Shown here piece after piece: positions 23,767 to 34,900 of a stretch of 64,000 nt of DNA. Position numbers and translations under genes: made by a program. The stretch is taken from positions 68,582,134 to 68,646,133 of the forward strand of contig NC_064435.1 of assembly GCF_023343835.1 (NCBI RefSeq), in the 5' to 3' direction. This DNA is from Lagopus muta. Its lineage: Eukaryota > Chordata > Aves > Galliformes > Phasianidae. The notes beneath the pieces are model-generated. The model had not been told where the DNA came from. It saw only the letters and a list, made by a program, of their open reading frames with translations, and searched no databases. How positions within the stretch are numbered: position 1 is the stretch's first letter; the number at the start of each line of letters is the position of its first letter.

Positions 23767-26700
23767 GGATTACTTGTGTTCTGAAGAATCTGGTTCTAGT
23801 TGTGCAATATCACAAGGTAAGTACAGTAATATAGCTCAAGACAAAGCTGTATGACTGATCAATAAAAGGCATTATTGTATTTTCTGAATTATTCATCACC
23901 CTATTCTCTATGTGTTCTAGTGCTGTTAGAGTGTTTGGACTGTTATTGTATATTGAACAGGTCTTTCCTGATCTGCCTATAGTATTGACTTTGAATTTAT
24001 CCAGCTGGAATTTTGTAAGCTACTTGAGCCTTTTTAAATTTCTCAAGAGTGTTATTCCTTTGCTACTTCCTTCTCTAGATCTCCTACCTGAAAGCAGAAT
24101 GTTATATTGGCAAGTAGATGGCTTCCTAAAGAACACTACTATGTTTGCACGAGTGTTCAAGTGCAAACTGTCCCAATATGAAGGAAAGATTAGGAAACAT
24201 AATGGGAGGTCAATGTCTTGAAAATGGAAAGGGATGACATAGTTCATAATTTGGAAAATAAGTCAAATTGTAACTGTGAGTATAAAAACCGGCATGATCA
24301 AAACAAGTGTTAAGTTACAAGAGATATAACTGAAACATGCTTATGGATAATTTTAGATTCACTCCCTTCTTGAAATATACTGTGGAGTTGGATGAATAGT
24401 GGGTCAGCTAACAGCTGATACTAAAACATCTAAAATAAAATACTAGTCTATTTTTTGCTCCAAACTTGAATAAAAAGATTATCTATGGCTAAATGGCCAA
24501 TGTAAGTATTATCTGTAATGAAATGTGGAAGATCAGAAACTATGGTATCTTCTGATCATTTGGAACTCAAAAAGTTTCTTTGGTAACTCCAAACCTTATT
24601 AGATGTTACTCTTAAAAGCGTACGGAGAATGAGCGAGGACCAAAGTTAGATACCAGATGTAAAGAGGAGGAAGGAGAAAACTAAAAGAAGATAAGGTGTT
24701 ACAGATCAGCCAGACTGTAATTCAAAATAGTGTTAAACAACTCAAACCATTATTTATCTTTATAAAAAGTGAATTTCATCAGATTCCGGATGTGTGAAAT
24801 CAAATATTTCTGTAGCGAATTGATGTCATTTTCTGAAGAATAAAACACAGCTGCTGTTATAATGCTAGGGAGACCAAGTCCTAATAACTAAACTCAATAA
24901 AATAAATTGAGAAGAAAAATCCAGTAAAAAATAGCAGTCTTCAATATTAATCAGTAAGAAAAAATTGTGTATCCTTGATGGAGAAGTTAATGTTGTCAGG
25001 TAGTTTGCCAATGCTGATTTGATTTTCTTCAACCTATGAGTTTCAAGGTCATAAGGAAAGCCAGGCTCCTTGCACCAAGTTTAAGCCTAGAGCTATGGAC
25101 AAGCCAGATGTATGAAGGCACAATTGTCACTGCTGTCATAGCAGGGATGGCTCAAGGGCTGGTGTTCCCAGGGTGAAGCAAGCTTGTTGACCCATCTTTC
25201 GCTGTGCTGCCACAGACAACTTTTGGAAGCACAGGTTGGCCAAGTGCTGTGTATCATCCTGATGGAAGGGCCTCTTGTAAGGTAATCCAGTGTCCCATGT
25301 AGGAGAAGGCAATAGGGATGGGAAAATGAAGGATGGGAGTGATGCAGGCTTATAGAGTTTCAGTTGAGATCCCTGATGGCAAGGGAGATATGCAAGGAAC
25401 AGGAGTGTTTCCTGCATCTCGTGTTCCTATTTTGCTCTCTCCCTAAGACCTGTCACAGATCCCTTGACACTGGTAACAAGCTGTGATATCACAGTCACAG
25501 AGTAGTTGGGGCTGGAAGGAAGTTCTAGAGATGGTCTGGATGGAAGTTCTCTGGGATGCTTCAAAGCATACTGCCTCTGGCATCTGTTTGCTTAGACAAG
25601 CAGCTGTGGCCCTCAAGATTTTGTCCTGTGTTGCTCTGCTTTTACAGAGGGACACAGTGGATGCTCAGACACCAGATGCTCAAAAAGCAAAATCTTAAAT
25701 GTTGTTGGAGTTCCAAGAATACACAGTGGATAGTTTTTGACAATGCTATGTATTAGCTTTGTAACTTGCTATTTTACCCTTTTGGAGAAATAAGGGGAAT
25801 ACAGTGCAGTATAGCACTTCAGCTATTTTCTGAAAGTCATTTGCTCTTTAACCCTAGACTTTTAAATTCATTGCATCTTCCTTTTCCTTTACAGCCACTT
25901 TCAGTTAGAGCCTGGCAAGCATGCAGACTGTAGGCTACCTAGGGAAATTGGTCTCTAAAAACATATGGCATTTCAACTTCAACAATGTCAGAATTATCAT
26001 TTGACTGTAATTATGCTCATTTAATTAAGTGCAACCTGAAATAAAAAAAAGTTAATATGTAATTTAAAAAGTAGAGCATTCAAATTAGAAGGTCTATTTC
26101 TGTGTGGATTTAGGTACTGTGACATTTTTAATTACACTGCTGATGTATAGAATCTGCAGTCTTTAATTACATAACAATGTTATTTGTACATGGAATCCTT
26201 TTCTTTAACTATATGATATGCTCTAAGGATTATTAGGAGCTCTAGATATTAATGTGTGTGATCTCAGCTGGAGTTTGAAGAATGAATTGAAAGATGCTGG
26301 TTTCAAGTGAAGGGAGGAAAAGTAGGTGAGTGAGTCCATTGGGTGGAACGGAAGATGAAGTCAAGTGCAAAGTAACTCAGTGCTTCCTCTAGTGCAGCTG
26401 TTGAAGCACCCAATGTCGAGTCTTTCAAAATTTGAGACAGGTTTATGCTGAACTCATTTTTTCTGAAAAGGCACAAGATACCACTAGGAGACCTTTGGGT
26501 TAATTAAGTTTTTTGCTGTGGAATTATAATTTTATTTCCTGAGAAATTGCATGAGACTAATATAATGAGAAATTAGTTGTTACAGGCATGATATATTACT
26601 AAAAAACAAAACAAACAAACAAAGAAAACCCTGCCAAATCAAACAAATGACATAATCATCATTGTAAACTCCTTGAAAAGGCTTTTTTTGTTCAAGTTCA

Positions 26701-27867
26701 GGGAGGTGGAAAGTAGTGGAAAGATATTAGAGCAGAATCGACTTGAGTAAAAAAGACAAGCAGAAACGTCGTTTGTATTAGCATACTGTGTAAGCCTCAA
26801 ATATTTTTCTGGAAATTGCTGTTGTTCACATGGAAAAATGTTTTATTTTTCCCATTCTGATTTTTTACACTTTTATGAGTCCATGCAAAATCATGAAATT
26901 ATTCTTATATTTAAAATAAGTGTGTGTGATATTGGTCGTCCCACCCTTGAGAGATTGACACTCAGAAGCCTTCAAATCCCAAATATTGTGATCTGCTTTT
27001 AAAAAGAAGTTTTATGTTGTGATTTTGGTTTGTCTTTTGATACATATTTTTTAACCTCCCCTTGCTTACCCCACTAGATGTGTGTATGTGACAGTGAGGG
27101 TGGCCAACTCCATAATTTCTGAAGTGACTGTAAGTAAAGCATTTTCATGTTGCAAAAATTCTCACACCCACCTCTACTAACTCCTTCCCGGCAATTAATT
27201 CTGCCAGAATGTTCTCCCCACATAAATTTGTGTTCATCCTTCAATCTTATCACTGCTGTTCTTGAGAATTGTTCCCCCTCTCTTTCCCAGCACAGTGGGT
27301 GCAGTTGGAACTTCTTTCCACTTCTTCCTCAACTGTGCCTGCTGCCCAGCTGTGCATCTCAGAAGAAGAGCTCCTTGACTTTCACTCCTTCCTTCCAGCA
27401 GCTGGAAGGAATGGGACAAAAAAGGTCAGACCTCATCCTTGCTTCAAACCCCACTGCAAGTGTCTCAACAGGGTTTAAGAGCTATATATAGTATAGATTT
27501 CTCTGTTTTCTTACAAAGCTACTTTATGTACCGCTTCCTCCATGTGAAGATGTGAACGTGGCAGAGGGAGAAAGCAGCATCAAATCTTAATGGGGAAATT
27601 TCAGTCCATACCATTCTAGCTACCTGCCTCCTCTCCTACCTGGCTTGTGGTCAGCCATGGTTAGCTCTAAATCTCTCATCTATGATCACTCATAATAGCC
27701 CCAGTTTTACGCTTTTAGTTGTATTATAGCACTCCATGTCCCTCTTGCTGCTGGTTTTTACTCCAGTCACCAGGAGCCACCCTTGTGGCATTGTGGCCCA
27801 GCAATGTTTGTGTCACTGTTGTGTCTTCCTCTCACTGTTGAGCTGAGGCAGGCCTGCATCCCGTGAG
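23767..27867. other. Intergenic DNA, no gene seen
   Basis: No exon recognised. Near 25490-25570 a weak resemblance to an antisense CR1 3' end ('cacagagtagttggggctgg') is too decayed to annotate. The ORFs at 23910-24221 (+) and 25136-25417 (-) do not resemble known proteins. The block at 25985-26190 has four TAATTA sites and is listed separately. 27140-27480 is a C/T-rich stretch with two overlapping frames of no known kind. Confidence 0.5.
25985..26190. promoter_or_regulatory. TAATTA-rich candidate regulatory block
   Basis: TAATTA, the palindromic core bound by many homeodomain proteins, occurs four times: 26008-26013, 26022-26027, 26129-26134 and 26164-26169. The block is about 2.6 kb upstream of the ADCY2 start codon and does not match a repeat family I know. 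A distal enhancer is an inference, and AT-rich composition raises the chance rate. Confidence 0.25.
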
Positions 27868-28100
27868 AGGTTTTAGACTAAAAAAGGGGAGATTAAGATT
27901 GAGGAAATTTCTCGCTGCAAGAGCAGTGAGGCCCTGGCACAGTCTGCCCAATGAAGTTGTGTCCCATCCTGGAGGAGTTCAAGGCCTGGTTGGATGAGGC
28001 CTGGGCAGCTAGGCTGGTGAGTGGTACCCCTGCCCCATGGCATGGGGTTGGGGCTGGGTGGGCTTTGCGGTCCCTTTGAATGCAAGCTGCTCTGTGATGA
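27868..28100 (+). mobile_element. CR1 LINE 3' fragment next to ADCY2 promoter
   Basis: Reads 'gaggttttagactaaaaaag', 'gaggccctggcacagtctgc', 'gttcaaggcctggttggatg' and 'ccatggcatggggttgg', which is the CR1 3' UTR in sense orientation. The terminal ATTCTATG repeat is lost. It ends only about 630 bp upstream of the ADCY2 start codon, so it sits at the edge of the proximal promoter. Confidence 0.88.
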
Positions 28101-28345
28101 TCTGCGCTGTGATAGGGGCGTTCAGTGGGTTGGGAAAAGAGAACTGCTTCTGTGTGAGTGCAAAACTTTAGCTGGTAAACATTGTGCATGATGGACATGA
28201 AACTTTGGTGACAGTACTGCAGCTTGTTCTGAGTGCCTGCTTTTTAGGAGTAACCAAGTCCTTCAGAATAAGGCAAGGGGCCACACCTAAAGGCGGGGAA
28301 AACGTGTTTTGTTGCTCCAATATCGAATTTTGACAAAAATCGATG

Positions 28346-28393
28346 TAGGGCTTTTCACCAGAGATCGTTTAGGGCTTTACACCAGAGATTGAT
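28346..28393. repeat. 24-bp tandem duplication in ADCY2 upstream region
   Basis: Two adjacent copies of a 24-base unit, with core TAGGGCTTTWCACCAGAGAT at 28346-28365 and 28370-28389 (19 of 20 core bases identical). It follows an imperfect palindrome (ATCGAATTTT..AAAAATCGAT, about 28322-28344) and lies 335-380 bp before the start codon, just upstream of the CpG island. It could double a factor-binding site. Confidence 0.8.
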
Positions 28394-28524
28394 CCGTGTG
28401 GAAAAGGATCCCGTGGAACACACCTCGGACGGTACGAACCACGCGACATCTTTCCCGGGCATCTCCCGTAGCGCTGAGGGGACGCGAGGGCAGCGCGCTC
28501 CCCACCCGGAGCAGCAGGCGCGGC

Positions 28525-28695
28525 ATGTGCGCGGGGAGGCGCTTCCCGGCGGCGCCCAGCCCCGGGTCGGCAGCGCGGGGCCGCGGCCGCCCTCCCGCCC
28601 GCCGCACCATGCCGCCGCGGCTCCTCCTCTCCGCCTCCCGCGCGGGAGCGCGCCCCGTTCCCCTCCCCGGCTGCCTGCAGCAGCGGCGGCGCTGA
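28525..28695 (+). promoter_or_regulatory. Upstream ORF in ADCY2 5' leader
   Basis: An ATG at 28525 opens a frame of 56 codons ending at TGA 28693-28695, 32 bases before the ADCY2 ATG. An internal in-frame ATG at 28609 has a strong Kozak context (GCCGCACCATGC). The ADCY2 ATG itself has a weak one (C at -3, T at +4). If the leader starts upstream of 28609, ribosomes would meet this uORF first, which would dampen ADCY2 translation. The peptide is arginine- and proline-rich, as expected for translated GC-rich DNA, so only the regulatory role is suggested. Confidence 0.45.
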
Positions 28696-28727
28696 GGGAG
28701 TTGCGCGGGCTCTGCCCGGCGCCTCCG

Positions 28728-28952
28728 ATGTGGCGAGAAGCGATGATGGGGAGGAGGAGACGCCGTTACCTGCTGGAGCGGGCAGAGCAGGCGGGCGGCT
28801 GCGGGGCGGGCGGCGAGCAGTCCCGCTCCCGGGACTGGCTCTACGAGTCCTACTATTGCATGAGCCAGCAGCACCCGCTCATCGTCTTCCTACTCCTCAT
28901 CGTGATGGGCGCCTGCCTGGCCCTGCTCGCCGTCTTCTTCGCCTCGGGGCTG
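28728..28952 (+). CDS. ADCY2: Adenylyl cyclase type 2, coding exon 1
   Basis: ADCY2 makes cAMP from ATP at the plasma membrane; in mammals it is activated by Gs-alpha, boosted by G-beta-gamma and protein kinase C, and insensitive to calcium/calmodulin. This exon gives residues 1-75. It starts MWREAM, then a basic run (RRRRR, 9-13), then 'SRDWLYESYYCMSQQHPL' (34-51), which matches mammalian ADCY2 almost perfectly. Membrane segment 1 is about residues 51-73. I chose ATG 28728 because the opening MWxEAM is conserved in human ADCY2. The exon ends in CTG followed by the donor GTAAGG and keeps phase 0. The segment at residues 20-32 is glycine/cysteine-rich and differs from mammals. Catalytic C1 and C2 domains lie beyond the window. 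Confidence 0.96.
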
Positions 28953-31900
28953 GTAAGGGACGCGACGGGTGCCGGGGACGGGACGGAGCGCGGAGCCGCT
29001 GCGGGGAGAAGTTGGCGGCGGCGGCGGGGACCCCCCGGGCAAAGTTGGGCGCCCGATGCGCGCGGGCGGGGCTGGAGGCGAAGGGAGCGGGAGGGAGCGG
29101 CGGGCGCTCCGAGTTTAATTCGCTTAATTCGCCTGCTCTGCTTCCTTCCAGCTGGCAGAGTGGCCAGCTGACCTTCTGCTTTTGCTGGCGGGGTTTAAAT
29201 CTTCTTCCCAAAATGCGGGTAGTCACGTTTGGACGGCAAGTAGGCAGCTGGCCGTTGTTTTCTTAATACCCCCCTACAATGATTCAGTTCTCCAGCGTTT
29301 GACCCATTTTCTCGAGGGACCCTTTGCTGCTCGGGGAGGCGAAGTTGGCTGTGCGCGGTGCCCCCCGCGCGAAAGCTGAGGGCTCCCGGCCCCGGGAAGG
29401 AGCGCGTCGCGGAGCCGCTGACAGCTGGCATCGCGGCTCTGGCATAGCAAGCCGGGCCGCTCTGCCCTTGTGCCGAGCGCGAGGGAGAGGCTGCAGAGGG
29501 CAGTAACATTCTTGCTTCTTACGGAGTTCTGCTGTCGGTAGTGAGTAGGGGCTGCTTGCACAGCTGTGGGCTTCGGAAGTAGCGAACGGAGATTTGAGGG
29601 GTCTCAGTTTTTGGTTTTTCTTATTCCTGTTTAGGTATTCGGTCTTTTGGGGAGCTTGATGTTTATTGAATACAGCTAAGGGTCTGTAGGAGCGAGGACA
29701 AGTAGGTCAGGTATAGCTTGCTGCCTCTCCTAGAGGCGTTGCACATAACGTTGCTTGAACAGACAGAGAACCCTGCTTTCCTGCTTGTTTTGACCAAACT
29801 TTTGTCTTAAAACCTGCAGGAAGTGGTTGCAGGACTTGCTACGCTTAGAGTTAATTGCCGACTTATTTCCTTTATGTATTTGTCTTAATGTTTTCAGTGC
29901 TTTGTTTTGTAAGTGCTATTCCTACTAAGTGCAGAACAGGTGTAAAACAGCTCAGGTGAAGCCAGTAATATTAGCAATGGCTCCAAATTCAGTTGCTTGA
30001 TGCTTAGATGTTTCAGCTGTGGAGCTCTGTGTACCCAAATGCAAAATAAACAGTGTTTAATTAAAGTGCATTGGCTGGAGGACTTATCCATCAGGGCTGG
30101 AGGGTGGCAGTGGGAGAACAGCCAGGCTAAGGCATGGGCAGGTGTGAGATGTATACAGTACTAACTCCAGCCAAGCCAGCACAACTTGGGTTTGACAGCT
30201 CTTAGTACTGAATTTCAGCTCTTTTTGTCATGGCACGACCTGTAGCTTGTTGTCACAAGTTGCACGTGCCTTTTTCATAATTCCATTTCTCAAAGTAAGT
30301 CATTCATAGTAACAACACTGGCACAATGCTGGTTCAGAGGACTAACTGAAAGTTCTGGAAACAAAACAAAGATCTGACTGCATCTTGCCATGCACAGTGC
30401 TACAGAAAGAGTGAATTTTATAGTTCAGTCTGCATTTGGAATTCCAGACATACCGGAAAACAAAAAAAAAAGAATGCTTTTAGAACCTTTTTCCTGAGCC
30501 TTTATCTTCCTGTGGCTCACAACTGAGAGGGTGAGTGGGGAGAGAGGTGGGGTTTGTCCTTAAAGTTTCCAGTCAGCGGATGAGAGCGACTTCAGGCGCA
30601 GAGAGAGCTCGTCTGTGCTGACTTTCAGCCGCAGGATGTTGGGCAAAATCCTTTGGAGGCCTGCCCAGATGTTCACCTAAAAGCCTTTTATTATAGTCGA
30701 GCTCTAGTTGCATTTGGGATTGAAAATATTTCTAAAGGTTTTAGTTCTGTTTCTCCTGCATGTGGCTGAAGAACTCTCTTGTTGTACAGCTGTGGAACCT
30801 TGATTGAGTTTTTGTGCCTGATAATATGCAAGTGTCAAGCAGTTATGAGCATCTGAGCTAGGAGAGCCAGTGCTTCTATCCTTGTCTTTATTTTGCATGT
30901 CTTGTATGTATGTGATTGCTTTGACAGCATATTTACTTCTGTAAATGGAAGTGAATGGAAATAGTTCTGTGAAGGTCTGTGCCGTGCATTTGAAGTTAAA
31001 GGAAATCTTTCTCAACAGTTGTTTCCTTTAGATTTCATACAAAGCAGCGAAGATTTTACTGAAAATTACTTAAGCCTGTTGTGGAAACAAAATTCCAAAG
31101 TGACTCACTGCAACACTTGATTCATATTTCTCACTTTTATTTCAAAGCACAGCTTAGGATGCAAAATGTGAGATCGAATGTTTTAGGAAAAAAGTGGGTA
31201 TACATGAAAGATGAACCCTTTTTATGTTCTAGGCTTTCTAATGAGAAGATGAACCCGATAGAAGTGAGAGGTTTTCCTTCCACTTTATTTTTAATTCAGT
31301 TGTTAAAATATATCTTGGTGAGATCTGAATTTTCTTTTTAAATTTTATTTATTGAGGAAGAACAATGTCTGCTTAACTACTCCCCAGCAGAGCCAACCAC
31401 ACCGGGATGCATTCTACTTATTCAGCTCTTTCAACCTGCCAGAATACCAGCTGTAGTCTTCCCGGTTTCAGATGAAAAATTTATAAAAGCTGTTGCAAAA
31501 TTACAGTAAACGAGATTACTTACAAAGTGTGCCTGGAAATCAGATTACTTTTCTTTCAGGCAGCGTACTGCTGTTGTTACTGAGAGTGGTTTCTTGGGAG
31601 ATTTTTGGTTTTGTTTGTTTCAGGAAAATAATGTGATTTTGACCTTTGGGATTAAGCGCTCTATCTCCTCAAACACTTGATACGAGACTCCCAGAGTCCA
31701 CCTGTGAGATGACCATTCAAATTGTGGAGCTTTGCATAATGGAATGATAGTATCTGCCTTTGTATTTCCTGTGTCAAAGTATCCTCTGTATTTCTCGGTA
31801 CCTGGCGTGAATAGAAAACTGGCAAAATGAAGTCAGGCTTCCATGTTTAGCTGCTTTAATCGATAGAGAGTAAATTATTTTCCCAAATCTGTGAATGCCT

Positions 31901-33442
31901 TCCAGTGCTTAGAAATGGCAGATGTCACGTTCATTTTCTGTCTGTTTACTGTCTTGCTCTTTTAATAATATAATGTGTAGAGCAAACTCGTTATCTTCTT
32001 CCTTCACCCTTTTTAGTACTAAAAACATCCCACCTTTTAGTGGTATCTAGAACAGCTATGTATCTGGTCAAAACATATCTGTGATACCTGCAATTTATAG
32101 GAAAAAAAGATTAAACTGACTAATATTTTTTAAAATATCTAATGTAAAATATCGGCATATCTGAATCTGCTGTTGTGATGTTTTGTTTCTTATGCAGTTA
32201 AACAAAACTCTGGTTGAAAACAGGGTTGATGCCCAAACTGTACAATTTATTAGAACACTGTAACTTTCACAAATATAATACATGCATGAAATATATATTT
32301 TCTAGACATAAAGACTGCACTATGGTGTAGATACAGGCTTCAGTAAAAGCAGTTCTGTAGTATCTGAATCACTTAGCACTGCTAAGGACCTTGTGGTGAA
32401 ATGAGACCCAAGTCTGTCAGGAATTTTCTTTGTGTTTTTCCTGAAATTCAAGGGCCATTCTGTTTTTCCTGAAATTCAGGGGCCACCATTCTGCCGTGAG
32501 ATATTTCTTTCAGTCTGGTCAGTGGTCTTTGCTGAAACACTGCAAGCCTGAAGTGCAGGGTTACATTTGTCAGTAGGTTTATACCCTTAGCTGCCTTCAG
32601 AATTCTTGCTGCTACAGGTGACCCTGTGAAGGCTCTTAAGATGATGTGGTTGTTGATGTGCTGTGGAGCTGGAAGGTATGAATGGTCAAGTGGAGTATGT
32701 GTTGAGCGAAGAGTCCTTCCACGATGTGACATTGGGATGCATTCGCTCACCTCAAGTGCTATGAAGTCACTTATCCTTAGCTGCTCAATCGTCTACCTGT
32801 CTTCCAAACCACTTGCACAGAAAGAAGAGGGTCAGAAGAGTCCTGTAAGCATCTCAGGAGAGGGCCTTTTTTTTGGGCCTGTGATTAGAATGACAACAAT
32901 CCTCCTTTTCTCTGATAAGTCTAACTGTTTAAAAGAAATCCTTGTACTTCTGGCAAAAACTGGCCAATCAGCCAAACCTAGAACTCTTCCAGATTGCCAT
33001 GATTAGAATTTCATCCTAAAATAGAGGGGGAAAAGTCTTCAAGTCCATGTGGAAAACACAGCTTAAAATAGCAGAAAGAAGAAACATGTTCATTCTCATC
33101 ACAGTGTCTCAAGTGATGAGGTGCCTGCAGATGGGCATTTACTGCATGATTCTGGTAGTGTCCTTGTCAGTACTTTAGATCTAAAAATTCATTCATCCAC
33201 ACCAGCAGGTCATCACAGTGGTGCTGTGGTGATGTTATACCCTGTTAATGAAGTGCTCTGTTATAACTAATTGTGTAGAGTAATACAGCTGTGTTGTAGG
33301 TTCACTCATAATGGAAATTTCAAGAAATCTTTTAGGAACAGCACTGTATAATTTATAGCACGTTTGGTTCAAAAGCAGCAACTGTCTTCCCCAAATCCAA
33401 GAATACTCAAGCCTTTGAAAGTGTTCCTTGGAATCCCTGCAG
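28953..33442. other. ADCY2 intron 1, first part
   Basis: Begins with donor GTAAGG in the CpG island and becomes AT-rich after about 29.5 kb. Open frames within 28.95-29.56 kb on both strands are products of the stop-poor GC-rich composition. From about 32.4 to 33.4 kb the DNA may be the 3' portion of the retroelement fossil described at 33443-34900, but I could not find recombinase motifs there. A 28-base tandem lies at 32433-32491. Nothing else was recognised. Confidence 0.7.
32433..32491. repeat. 28-bp tandem duplication
   Basis: Two copies of a unit starting TGTTTTTCCTGAAATTCA occur at 32433-32460 and 32461-32491. They differ by one substitution and a 3-base insertion. The arrangement suggests a recent local slippage or duplication in intron 1. 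Confidence 0.85.
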
Positions 33443-34900
33443 ACTAAAAGCGAGCCAAAGCATCTGCTATACTGTTTTCAAACCCCAGCATATCCATTCC
33501 TACAAGAAAGAAAACTAAGGCACAGCAAAGGTAATGAAGGAGCAAAATCCTCATGAGTTGAAGATCAAGCTGAAGGGGGGCTGTTTGCCTACTTGTTGTG
33601 TCCACAAGGTGTGCTATCTTAAACTCGTTCTGACGCATTAATGAAGCTATTAAGATGAAAAAGAATTCAAAGCAAAAATCAGTTTATTTATAATGTCTTC
33701 TCTTTCAGTAATTCCAGCTGTAAGCTTCTGCTTGAAAGTCTGCTGTATATCGAACTGTTCTGTGAGGGAATGCCATGTTTCAGGTTTTTTCTTATCTTTA
33801 GGCACCATAAAGTTCACCTCGAGTACTGTGTCCAGTTTTGGGCCCCTCACTGCAAGAAAGATATTGAGGCCCTGGAACGTGTTCAAAGAAGGGCAACGAA
33901 GCTGGTGAGGGGTCTGGAACACAGGCCATATGAGGAGAGGCTGAAGGAGCTGGGAATGTTCAGCCTGGAGAAGAGGAGGCTCAGGGGAGACCTTATTGCT
34001 CTCTATAACTTCCTGAAGGGAGGTTGTAGTGAGCTGGGGGTCGGCCTCTTCTCTCGTGTCATTAGTGATAGGACAAGAGGGAACGGTTTCAAGCTATGGC
34101 AGGGGAGATTCAGGCTGGACATGAGGAAGTATTACTTTTCAGAAAGGGTGGTCAGGCACTGGAATGGACTGCCCAGGGAGGTGGTGGAGTCACCGAGCCT
34201 GGGGGTGTTCAAGGAAAGACTGGATGTTGTGTTGAGGGACATGGTTTAGTAGGAGCTATTGGGAATAGGTGAACGGTTGGACTGGGTGATCTTTTAGGTC
34301 TTTTCCAACCTTAGTGATTCTATGATTCTATGATTCATAAAATCACAGTATATTTTCCAGGTATCGCTGCTGGCTGTCTGATACAGTCTCATGATTTGCC
34401 CTCCCTGTCAGTTGTTTTCTCCAGTAATATCTTTGTGTGACTTTTGTGGCCAGTATTACCTCTTGAATTGGTCCTGTAAAGGTTGATGTTTCTTCCTATC
34501 TGAGTCAAGATTTACCTTGTTTTGTATCTGGTCTAGTTCCCCGGTACTATATCAGCCTGGGCTCTTGTTTCATTTATTAATGACACTCCCAGCACATCTG
34601 TAGTTGCTTTTAATGCTGCTAAGAGCTTGTCTCATTTGCCAGTCTCTAACCAGCCATCCAGATAATGAGGTGCCTGTGGCAACTTCTCTTCTTGTATTAT
34701 ACTTCATGTTGAATAACCTGAATGCTGAGTAAGAGCTGGGTAAAAATATGGGTGTAGCTACACTGGCACCACATTGAGCCTTGAACTGTAAGTTTACCAG
34801 GTGAAAGCTTTGTGGATACTCTATCAATGGAAAGCTGATTTAGGTCAGCAGCTGTGACTCAAGCCATGGATCCACAATTTCTAATCATTACTGCAGCTGA
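33443..34900 (-). pseudogene. Probable YR-retroelement (DIRS/Ngaro-like) fossil
   Basis: Minus-strand remnants suggest a retroelement reverse transcriptase and RNase H of the DIRS/Ngaro type. 33444-33638 ends in 'GFENSIADALARF', close to the conserved RNase H end 'GxxNxIADxLSRF', preceded by a TSR word and a hydrophobic 'LMRILLLHYL' as in that family. Near 34670-34690 the minus strand reads APHYLDGWL, a decayed form of the catalytic YLDDWL block. A shifted frame (34570-34827) then gives RDWQMRQAL and a following SVIN. A younger CR1 (33811-34336) splits the two parts. Frames are broken everywhere, so it is dead. Ty3-type RT or chance resemblance are alternatives; no LTRs or recombinase motifs were found. 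Confidence 0.45.
33811..34336 (+). mobile_element. Young CR1 LINE 3' end with open RT tail
   Basis: Begins at 'gttcacctcgagtactgtgt' and ends with ATTCTATG repeats. The reading frame through the body stays open to its natural stop near 34249 and encodes the C-terminal CR1 reverse transcriptase, including '[20 protein letters not shown]' and '[20 protein letters not shown]'. An unbroken frame over about 145 codons marks this as one of the youngest CR1 copies in the window. It is inserted into the older retroelement fossil on the opposite strand. Confidence 0.95.

Larger units (their letters stand above)
28440..29490. promoter_or_regulatory. CpG island promoter of ADCY2
   Basis: Composition changes abruptly from AT-rich to very GC- and CpG-rich here and falls back in intron 1 by about 29.5 kb. 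The island covers the presumed 5' UTR, coding exon 1 and the start of intron 1. GC-box-like GGGCGG words occur (for example near 28790-28815). No convincing TATA box lies in front, so dispersed CpG-type initiation is expected. The exact transcription start cannot be read from sequence alone. Confidence 0.85.

Noticed and set aside
25487-25570. Possible antisense CR1 3' end
   Set aside because: Only one or two short words agree, and the rest does not follow the family pattern.
28377-28874. 165-codon minus-strand frame over the ADCY2 first exon
   Set aside because: It is antisense to a certain exon in CpG-rich DNA where stop codons are rare; the product is low-complexity Arg/Pro/Ala and matches no family.
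28953-29171. Continuation of the ADCY2 frame beyond exon 1
   Set aside because: A canonical GTAAGG donor follows codon 75 and the next protein residues are found in exon 2; this is intron readthrough.
28730-29266. 178-codon plus-strand frame overlapping ADCY2 exon 1
   Set aside because: Shifted frame of the ADCY2 exon and intron; the GC-rich composition explains it.
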